Of a DNA stretch of 14,712 nucleotides, positions 6,279 through 13,654 are shown piece by piece; positions within the stretch are counted from its first letter, which is position 1, and each line of letters opens with the position of its first letter. Source of the stretch: Chrysochromulina tobinii (Eukaryota; Haptophyta; Prymnesiales; Chrysochromulinaceae). The notes below the pieces were generated by a model that was given only the letters and a program-made list of their open reading frames with translations, ran no database searches and was not told the DNA's origin. A program made the translations under genes and the position numbers. The DNA lies in the NCBI GenBank assembly GCA_001275005.1, contig JWZX01000550.1, positions 1-14,712 on the forward strand, given 5' to 3'.

Positions 6279-7208
6279 ATGCCGCCGTCACCTCCGCCTC
6301 CACCCACGTCCCCGCCTTCAGACGATCCGTATGCTGGATTGTCGTCCAAGGAGATTTACAAGCTGAAGCTCAAAGAGATCAAGGCTAAGGAGGCCGCCGA
6401 GAAGGCATTGGAGGAAGCAGAACGAGCAAAGCGCGAGGCGGAGGAGGCCACCATTCGTGAGGAGAAGGAACGACTGCTTGCGGATCAAGCAAGGAAACTC
6501 GAGCGTCAAGGGACGAGTCAAAAGAAAGGGAAGAAGAATCCGTTCGCGAGCTTTTCCTTGAAGAAAGAGATCGACCCCCTCACGGGTGCCGACCCAAGTA
6601 ACAAAGACGAGGGTGCGAGCGTGCACAGCAGCGATAAGTCGCGAACACCCACCGGTGCGGACGGCATGACACAGCTCGTGAACCGTCTCGCGACGGCCTC
6701 GCGAGGCAAGATGATAACCGAGGTCAAGGAAGCGGTGGTGGTCACACAGCACGATCGCGAGCTGCTCAATAGACAGGACCGCGACCTCATCAACGACATC
6801 CTCGCCAAGGCGGAGCGTGAGCGCGTCAGGGACGAGCTACGCCGGTACGCTTCGCCGCAGCGCACGGAGCGCACCGTGCCATCCTCGCCACGCGAAGGCC
6901 TTTCGGGCTGCAGCTCTCTCGACACGATCGATCGCGAGAAGCACGCCAGCTACTACCGCGGCCTGAACTCGCCCCCCCGCTCGCCGCGCTCGAAGGAGGG
7001 TCTGATGTCGCCGCCGAAAGACAGGTCCGCGAGGGGCACTTCCCCCTCGGCGATCCCGAGCTCACGAAGCCCTTATATGGACGAGTTCCTCCTCCAAAAG
7101 GAAGCCAAAAGCGGGCCACGGTCGAGCAGCCGGAGCAAGCGCGGCTCGCCGAAGAAGTCATCGCCAAAGTCAAAGGCAAAGGCAAAGAAATCCGACAAGT
7201 CCAAGTGA
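6279..7208 (+). CDS. Gene E: unrecognised coiled-coil protein with basic Ser/Pro-rich tail
   Basis: A 309-residue protein that I do not recognise. It starts at ATG 6279 with a Pro-rich leader (about 1-16). A charged alpha-helix, probably a coiled coil, follows (about 22-77; repeated KEAAEKALEEAERAK-type heptads). The middle is hydrophilic with a possible second helix (about 145-190, ITEVKEAVVV and DRDLINDILAKAERERV). Ser/Pro motifs come next (SPPRSPRS, MSPPKD), then a Lys/Ser-rich tail (about 275-309) that could bind nucleic acid, microtubules or membrane. There is no signal peptide or transmembrane segment. Base composition is less GC-extreme than its neighbours, and the long frame with biased, non-repetitive codons supports coding. 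It is divergent from gene D and co-directional with F. Confidence 0.72.
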   Translation: MPPSPPPPPTSPPSDDPYAGLSSKEIYKLKLKEIKAKEAAEKALEEAERAKREAEEATIREEKERLLADQARKLERQGTSQKKGKKNPFASFSLKKEIDPLTGADPSNKDEGASVHSSDKSRTPTGADGMTQLVNRLATASRGKMITEVKEAVVVTQHDRELLNRQDRDLINDILAKAERERVRDELRRYASPQRTERTVPSSPREGLSGCSSLDTIDREKHASYYRGLNSPPRSPRSKEGLMSPPKDRSARGTSPSAIPSSRSPYMDEFLLQKEAKSGPRSSSRSKRGSPKKSSPKSKAKAKKSDKSK

Positions 7209-7559
7209 TGCGCACCGCATGCGCACCCAGTAGCAATCCGTTACAAGGCGACTCCCCCACACAGGGGCACCTTGCAACGCTTTCGGAGTAGGGCGAGGGT
7301 CGCGAACCACAGCGTTGGCTTATAGCTGGCGCGACTGCGTGACTGCGTGAGCTGAGCTTCAAAGCATCTCAGCATGGAGCAGAGATGCAAGATTCAAATT
7401 CAGCAGTAACGTCAGAGGGCGTCGCTGGTGTGGACCACCGTATCTTAATCGTATCAGAATAGATCGCATGTATTCAACCGAGCGTGTGCTCGGTGCCTCT
7501 GTCATGGTCGGGTCGGTTCCGCACTTCACGGGACGTGACCTGGTGTGAAAACTGAGGCG
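7209..7559 (+). promoter_or_regulatory. Spacer between genes E and F (351 bp)
   Basis: No coding frame is supported. A perfect 7-bp inverted repeat, ACCGAGC (7477-7483) with GCTCGGT (7488-7494) around a GTGT loop, lies 66 bp before the start of gene F. gactgcgt is tandemly repeated at 7333-7348. The stretch 7440-7480 is AT-rich for this window and may hold the promoter of F; the beginning should hold the 3' end of E. Confidence 0.35.
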
Positions 7560-9677
7560 ATGGCGGCAAATACTCGTCTCTCGTCATCCACACTCGTTGC
7601 GGCGCAGCTCTCGGGCACATTTGGCCGGCCTGCGCGCAACGTCCGCGGCCGGCCGTCCCTCGACCGTCTCGCGCTCGACCACCTCTTCGCCAACCACATC
7701 GTCTCCGACCTCGCGCAGCTTCCCGCGCTATGGGCACTGCCTGGGCCACGCGGCGCGCCGCCATACGTGAGCGACGTGGATTTCGATGGCTCGGGCGAGC
7801 TACTGGCGAGCTGCTCCACGGATGGGCGCATTGCCGTCTTCCAGGCGCAGCAGTTTGCGGCCACGCTCCAAGCCGCGCACGCGCACGCGGAGCGCGCTGC
7901 CGAGGAGGCGCTCGCGCTGCAGCTCGCCTCTGAGGAGCGCGCGGGCGGGAGCGCACACGCGGCCGCGATCCAGGCGGCCGCCGTCGCCGCGGCCAAGGCC
8001 GCCGAGGTCGCTCATCACACCGTCGCGTGCGAGCCGCTGCTGTGCATCTCGACGCGCCAGAGCGCGTGCGCCACGCGCTGGAGCCCACACGCGCGCGACG
8101 AGCTCGTGTGCGCTTACGCGAACGCGCACGAGCTGCACGTCTTCGACCTCGGCAGCGCGACGCCCAACCGCCCCGTGCGCCGACTCCGCTCCGCCAAGGC
8201 ATACGCAGCCACCCAGGGCGTCGCCGACGTCGCCTTCCCGCCTGGCGGCGCATTCCCGGCGGCGTCCGGTCGAGTCGTGCTTGCTGGCGGCCGCGATGGC
8301 CAACTGCGCGTTTGGGATGTGCGCGCACCGCAGCCGCTCGTGGCACAGGCGACGACGGCCACCGGCGGGTTCACCCTCGGCGTGCGCGCTCAGGACGCGC
8401 ATGCAGGAGCCATCCACGTACTCTGTGCCGCGCCCGATGGCGCGCGCGTGTACGCGGGCACGGACGAGGGCTGCGTGGTCGCGTGGGACGTTCGTGCTCT
8501 TCAAACGACGCTGAAGGTGGTGCGCGTGGGCCGCGCGCTTGCGAGCGCTGCCAGGAGCACCGCCGAAGGCGTAGTCGGACTCTCACACCATCCGAGCCTG
8601 CGCCACATCCTCTGTTCACAGCTCTCGGGTGGCTGCGCCATTCTGGTGGACGCCGAGGAGGGTGCCATACGCGCTGTGCGCCCGGCGCCGCGCCCGCCCC
8701 CGCCGGATGCGGCGACGCTGCCGGACTCGGAGGGCCTCGTGCCGCTCGGCGCACGGGCCGCCATCGGTGCGGCGGGCGGCGCAGCGGGCGGCGCGCCCCC
8801 CGATTGGCGCGTACGCACGCATCGCGGCGCGTTCCTCGAGAGCGGCGGTGGCGACGTGTGGTGGTGTACGGGGCTCGCCGGCACGAGCGACCTTACCTCG
8901 CTTCGAGTGCGTCGCTACTGCACCGAGCTGAGTGCGGCTCGCACGACGCCAACGTCAGCTCCCGTGGTGGCGGTGGCCGCGCACCCACAAGGACGCTTGC
9001 TCGCGGTCGGTCTGCGGGACAATTCTATTGGCCTCGTGGCGCCGTGCGCGCACGTGCCCGCGCTGCCGCTGCGTTTGGACGTGGGGCCGGCCGAGGCGGC
9101 CGGGGACGGGGCACGAATTGTCGCGCCTCCGCCGCGTTCGAGGAGCGTCGCGCAGGTGGCGGCGGAGGAGAGCGCAGCGCCTACGGAGGTGGGAGCAAGC
9201 AAGCAAACACATAAGCTTCGAATACCTAGCTTGCTTGAGGTGGGGGGAGCTCCGGGAGCGTCCACGATGGGGGGGGCGTCCGCGGTGGGGCTGAAGCTGG
9301 TGGCGCCGCCGAATATCATGGCGGCAGCCTCGGCCGCGCAGCCGCCGACGTACGCGGCCATGCCCGTGCTCGACACGGCGCTGGATGAGGACGAGGTCGC
9401 GGAGGTCGCCATGCTGGAGCGTGTCGCTGCTGACGCCGCCGCCACATTGCGAGGCGGCCGCCGCCCGGCGGCAGTTCGATCGATCTTTGAGCCACGTGCA
9501 GACGATGCGAAGAAGGGGGGAGCTGCAGGTCCTGGCGCTCTTCCACCAAGCTCGGCTGAGTTGACGGCTGCTGCCTCGACCACCGCCGCCGCCACCGAGC
9601 CGCCGCACGAGCCGCCCTCTAAGCCCGCGCCCAAGCGGCAGCGCCAGTCGTCGCTCGCTGACTTTTTCAGGAAGTAG
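7560..9677 (+). CDS. Gene F: WD40 protein with two WDxR motifs and a C-terminal PIP box (CRL4 receptor-like)
   Basis: Likely a DDB1-CUL4 substrate receptor (DCAF) able to dock on PCNA. ATG 7560 is chosen because the longer frame begins only with GTG; this gives 705 residues. About seven WD-like blades span residues 65-505, with an Ala-rich helical insertion at about 96-155. Blade 3 ends VLAGGRDGQLRVWDVR (240-255), a full match to the 16-residue DWD box; blade 4 ends AWDVR (W309, R312). WDxR is the DDB1-contact motif of DCAFs. After a disordered Ala/Pro-rich linker the protein ends KRQRQSSLADFFRK: Q696, L699, F702 and F703 fit the PIP consensus QxxLxxFF, with flanking basics. Cdt2 and DDB2 are known WD40 receptors with PIP boxes, but this one does not resemble either closely. 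A possible 51-nt intron is noted at 9189-9239. Gene G begins less than 100 bp downstream. Confidence 0.82.
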   Translation: MAANTRLSSSTLVAAQLSGTFGRPARNVRGRPSLDRLALDHLFANHIVSDLAQLPALWALPGPRGAPPYVSDVDFDGSGELLASCSTDGRIAVFQAQQFAATLQAAHAHAERAAEEALALQLASEERAGGSAHAAAIQAAAVAAAKAAEVAHHTVACEPLLCISTRQSACATRWSPHARDELVCAYANAHELHVFDLGSATPNRPVRRLRSAKAYAATQGVADVAFPPGGAFPAASGRVVLAGGRDGQLRVWDVRAPQPLVAQATTATGGFTLGVRAQDAHAGAIHVLCAAPDGARVYAGTDEGCVVAWDVRALQTTLKVVRVGRALASAARSTAEGVVGLSHHPSLRHILCSQLSGGCAILVDAEEGAIRAVRPAPRPPPPDAATLPDSEGLVPLGARAAIGAAGGAAGGAPPDWRVRTHRGAFLESGGGDVWWCTGLAGTSDLTSLRVRRYCTELSAARTTPTSAPVVAVAAHPQGRLLAVGLRDNSIGLVAPCAHVPALPLRLDVGPAEAAGDGARIVAPPPRSRSVAQVAAEESAAPTEVGASKQTHKLRIPSLLEVGGAPGASTMGGASAVGLKLVAPPNIMAAASAAQPPTYAAMPVLDTALDEDEVAEVAMLERVAADAAATLRGGRRPAAVRSIFEPRADDAKKGGAAGPGALPPSSAELTAAASTTAAATEPPHEPPSKPAPKRQRQSSLADFFRK
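9186..9244 (+). mobile_element. Possible introner-like micro-insertion in gene F
   Basis: An AT-rich patch in a GC-rich exon is flanked by GAGGTGGG at 9186-9193 and again at 9237-9244. Just inside lie inverted repeats CAAGCAAGC (9196-9204) and GCTTGCTTG (9229-9237). The unit is 51 bp. If AG/GT in each direct repeat serves as splice sites, a 51-nt GT...AG intron (9189-9239) would be removed; as 51 is a multiple of three, the frame is kept either way. It may equally be retained coding sequence. Confidence 0.35.
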
Positions 9678-9755
9678 GTGGAGGCGTTTCTGTGTGCATC
9701 CTTGTGCAGCTGCCTGTTTTGGACAACTTTTTTACTTTTGTAAGGCTGAACGACA

Positions 9756-12700
9756 ATGCTGCAGAGCGCTCTCGATCATGAGAGCTGGAGCCAGCAACGT
9801 GCGCACTCCGCTTGCCATGACTGCTGCACGCATAGAGCTGCCCTTCTCGCTCACCTTGTTTGCATTTCGAGCTCGCCGCAGGCTTCGGTGCCACCCCGCG
9901 GCTGCCCAAGATCGCGGCGGCGACGTCGATAGACGATGCGGCGGCCGTCGAAGTGGGTGATGCATCGGATCCGGCGGCACCTCTGCCGCTGCCACCTCCA
10001 CCGCGGCCCGGCGCCGTCTATCTGACCACGCGGCCCGCCAAGAAAAAGATCGCCTTTGTGACGGGCACGCCGATCACGGCGGCGGTGGCGCGCGAGGTGG
10101 CCGAGCTGCGGCGCGCGCGCGAAGAGGCGACGGAGCTGGCGGCCGCATTTTACGGCGGCCAACGACCTACGGCGCCAATTGCTACGCAGCCGGCGGCACC
10201 GGGCGGCAGCAGCAGCAGCAGCCCGCGGCGCAAGGCCTCCTCAGTCGGTGCCGACGGTGGCGGTGGGCAGTCGCAGTCGGCACGCGGGCCAAGCCCTCGA
10301 CGGCGCGCGTCGCAGGAGGCGGCGGCGCACGCCTCCAAATCGGCCTCGCTCCAGGGCAGCGTCAGCAAACAGCTGGGGCTCGATGGCACTGTCGCGAGCC
10401 TCGAGCCCGCCCCGTCCGAGCGGCTTGGCTTCAGCCATAATGGGCCGCAGCCGCAGCAGTCGCCGTACGTGGCTCTGCATGCCAAGGACGCGGTGCTCGC
10501 CCACCTGGCCGCGCCGTTCGGGTACGACGCGTGGACGAGCCGCTCGACCCAGCGCGGCGGCCCCGTGGCAGAGAGCCTCGTGTGCGGTCGTGAAGCTGTG
10601 GTGCTCGCTGAGGTCGAGCTGATCGCGAGGGAGGCTGGCCTCACTCTCGATGCGATGGTGGACGCGGGGCTGAGCGTCGACGATGCGCGCGCGCTGCTCG
10701 AGCGGCTGTATGTCCACTCGACCGGCTTCGTGCAGCAGCTCGCCGAGTCGTTTGGCAGGCAGCCCCAGCGCGAAGGGCTCCTCGGCAGGGTGTGGAGCGC
10801 GTACGGGCTGCTGGTGGAACGAGTCCAGGTGGAGGGCGTGGATTACCGGTCGGTCTTGGCGTCGCACCAGAAGCGGGCCGAGGTGGCGTACGCCCAGCTC
10901 GAGGCCGACTTTCGCGCCACCTCCGAGTCCCTGCAGGCTCAGCTCGATGAGGTGAGAGGGCAGATCGGCGCATACGCGGGCAGATCGCGCATCGTCCGGC
11001 ATGCAAGTGCTCACCACGGCGCCGTTCCCCTTCCCCACAGGTGAGAGGGCAGATCGCCGCGTACGTGGGCGAGCGTGATGAGCAGCGCGCCCGTGCCGAC
11101 GCGTCGGACGCGCTCGCGGCGGCGCGGCTCGAGGAGCGCGCGCTGGCCGAGGCGGCGCTGCAAGTGGTCGAGAAGCAGCTGAAGGTCGAGGTGCAGGCGC
11201 GCGAGAGCGTCGAGCGCCGCTTGGCCGAGGAGGTCAAGGCCCAAGTGCCTCTCAAGGCGCAGCTCGCCCAACTGGCCGACGTCCAGGCGGAGGCGGCGCG
11301 GTTTCAGATGGCGGCGCAGAAGGCGAGCGCCGAGCTGCCGCCACTGCTCGAGGCGATCAAGAGGCTTGAGCTGCAGGTGCAGCAGGCGGAGGTGCTCTCG
11401 AACGTGCTGCGCGAGGACAAGGGCGCGCTCGAGAAGGAGGTGAGTGTCACGTCGCTCAAGCTCGATGCGAAGACACGGGAGGTCGAGAAGCTCGCCAACG
11501 AGCTGCGGATCGAGCGCAACAAGAGTCTCGAAATGAAGGTGGTCCAGGTGCAGGCGGAGACGAAGAAGGAGAGCAAGCTCGGCGCGCTCCTCGAGCGCGT
11601 CCTCAAGGCCGAACAGGAGCGCGAGGCGATCGAAAAGCGAGCACTCGCCGCGGAGCGCGAGGCGGCGCAGGTGAAGCAGGAGGTGCAGCAGGTGCAGCAG
11701 GAGACGATCCAGGTGTCCGAGGCTAAGGGGGAGCTGCAACTGGAGCTCGAGCAAGTGCGCGCCCAGGTGAGCGCTGAGCGTTCGAGGGTCAAGCAGCTCA
11801 ATCTCGAGCTTGAGAGCGAGAGGCTGGCGACGGCCAAAGCGAAGCAAGCGACCGAGGGCGCGCTGCTCGAGGCGGCTGGCGCGCAGGAGCAGACCGTTAG
11901 GGTGGTCGACGAGCTCGCGGCCGCACGTACGGACGCGCGAGAGGCGCGCGAGGCACTCGATGCGGTCAAGCTGGGCGCCTTCCGCAAGGTGGATCAGCTC
12001 AACGCCGAGATCACCGAGATCACTGCTGGCAAGGAGGCGGCCGAGGCCGAGGTGCTGTCGGTGCGCGAGGCCGAAGCGCTCGCAAAGGCGCGAGTCACAT
12101 CTCTTGAGGACGAGATCCAGAAGATGCGCCTGGTGAGCGCGCAGCTCGAGCTGACGCACCAGACCCAGCTGTTGAATCAGCACGAAGCGCAACGGCTCGA
12201 GCGTGAAGCGCTCGAGGCCCATCAGGCCACCGAGCTGCAGCACCATATGGAGGAGGCGGCCCTGTTGCGCGAGGTGCTCGACTCCTCGAGTACCCTCATG
12301 GCCTCCTTCGAGCTCATGCGCGCCGAGGTTGCGAACCTGACAGCCGATAACGAGTGCTACGTGGCCGAGCGGCGTCAACTCGAGGACGCGCTCAGCTGCC
12401 GCTTCGAGCTGCGCTCCACTTGCAGCACCGTCGAGGCGGTCGGCTTCATGCTCGAAGATCCTTTGGCTGTGGACCTCGTCGCGCAGCTCGCGCTACAGTG
12501 CGAGCAGCAGCGCGCTCTCGATGCGACTGAGCGCGACCTGGCCGAGGCGCTTGGATGCTTCGACACTCTGGTGGCCTTTTGCAGGGACGAGCTGCAGCCC
12601 GAGGCGAACGCTGCCTGGTTGGCCGTGCAAGAGATGCCCCGGCTCCGCGAGGACCTGCTGCAAGCAGGGATGGTCCATTCCGATGGCATGGCCCAGCTGC

Positions 12701-13026
12701 AGCGCGCGCGCGCGGAGGCGGAGGCGGAGCGGCGGCGGCTGCTCGACGAGGTCGCGGTAGTCAACGCGAAGCTCGCGAAGGTGAGCGAGCAGGCCGCCTA
12801 CACCACCGAGTTGCAGGCTTCACAGCTCACCCAGCTGACTATGGACTTCACCGAATGCAACGAGGAGCTCCAAAACTGGCGAATGGGCAACATCCGGCTC
12901 GCCAACGCGCGCCAGTGGCGCGAAGAGCGCGAGAAGGCGAAGGCCGGCGGGGGCAGCAGCGGCGGCCCGCCCGTCGAGGGCGGCGGCGTGGAGGCGTCGC
13001 CGCCCCCTGCGGCCGCGTTGGCGTGA
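9756..13026 (+). CDS. Gene G: large coiled-coil protein (about 1,032 residues), three-exon model
   Basis: A long coiled-coil, probably structural or cytoskeletal; I do not recognise the family. Exon 9882-10951 encodes a Pro-rich start, KKKIAFVTGTPIT, a short helix, phosphosite-like SPRRKAS and SPRRRAS, and a helical segment (EAVVLAEVELIAREAGL onward). Exon 11041-13026 encodes about 400 residues of near-continuous heptads rich in Glu, Gln, Ala and Leu, then a less regular helical part with Cys (SCRFELRSTCSTVEAVGF), another coil and a Gly/Pro-rich tail. The junction across 10952-11040 is firm, phase 0. The first exon is inferred: the frame has no ATG near 9882, but ATG 9756 joined through GT 9799 and AG 9881 restores it (MLQSALDHESWSQQR-FGATP). 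The alternative is an upstream start elsewhere. Antisense frames here are shadows. Confidence 0.75.
9799..9881 (+). other. Inferred intron 1 of gene G, 83 nt
   Basis: The donor is GTGCGC (9799) and the acceptor CGCCGCAG (9881). It is proposed because the downstream frame lacks an ATG, while the phase-1 join from ATG 9756 is exact and the length matches other introns here. There is no protein-homology support, so transcript evidence is needed. Confidence 0.4.
10952..11040 (+). other. Intron 2 of gene G, 89 nt, with a 5' end duplicated from the next exon
   Basis: The donor is GTGAGA (10952) and the acceptor CCCCTTCCCCACAG (11040), a classic pyrimidine tract. Retention would end translation at TGA 11042-11044; splicing continues the coiled coil (QLDE to VRGQIAAYVG) in phase 0. 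The first 30 nt of the intron (10952-10981) match the first 30 nt of the next exon (11041-11070) at 27 positions. Confidence 0.9.
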
Positions 13027-13654
13027 GAGCCTGGCAAAGAGCGCCGCTCAAGAACCTCAGGGTGTGCACGCTGCGTTATTCGCGCCGGAGGGATCCGAAG
13101 AGCGTGCGAAACAGATGTGTCTCAGCATCGGGGCCACAGCGCGAGTTCTAGAGCGTATGCGTAGTGGGTAGTGTGTAGACGGGTCGCCTCCCCCCCTCGC
13201 CTGAGACGCCCGCGACGGGGTCACGACGCAGGCGCGCGGACCGCCGCGCCGGTCCGCCCACCGCCGCCACGATCCTTCGCGGCGCCGCGCTGTCCGGTAT
13301 CCGGAGGCAGCGCGGACGACGCGCGAGGCGCGCGAGGGCCGAGGGTCCGAACCCGGCAGAGCGTTCGAATTTTTTCGGTATTAAACTCCGCACCGTATTT
13401 CGAACACGATCCCGCTCCCGCCCCAACGCCCCACCAAGGTCCAAGCACCGTCGTGGGCCTGAATGTGCCTCCCACCACTATGCAGAATTGCAGATGCACC
13501 AAATCAACGCCAACACAACGCCACTCTAACACCACTCCCGTTCGCGACCCCACGCTAGGGCCATGGACAGGGCGCGCTGCTCGTGCTGGCGGCATATTTT
13601 TAACGGGCTGCGGACACACGAGCATTGGGTGATCTCCTTTAGCCCCTGCATAGA
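13027..13654. other. Convergent intergenic region G/H (628 bp)
   Basis: This holds the 3' flanks of gene G (+) and gene H (-). Open frames exist on both strands (for example 13171-13632 plus and 13221-13625 minus), but neither shows domains, repeats or coding-like composition. I found no tRNA: a GTTCGAAT string at 13362 lacks a cloverleaf. An AT-rich patch (13592-13602) near the end of H may relate to its 3' processing on the minus strand. Confidence 0.5.

Noticed and set aside
7474-8346. Arg-rich minus-strand frame opposite gene F
   Set aside because: Its composition is that of a shadow of GC-rich coding sequence; the sense frame carries the WD40 blades.
11011-12378. Long minus-strand frame of 455 codons rich in Leu, His and Arg
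   Set aside because: It is the antisense of the GC-rich heptad coding of gene G: CTC/GAG and CAG/CTG codons read backward give Leu-rich sequence. It has no domains, and the sense frame has clear coiled-coil logic.
13320-13390. tRNA suggested by GTTCGAAT and GGGTTCGGACCC strings
   Set aside because: No D arm, anticodon arm or acceptor stem can be paired on either strand at the right distance.
13171-13632. Open frames on both strands between genes G and H
   Set aside because: They show low-complexity Arg/Pro composition and no recognisable motif, and they overlap each other on opposite strands.
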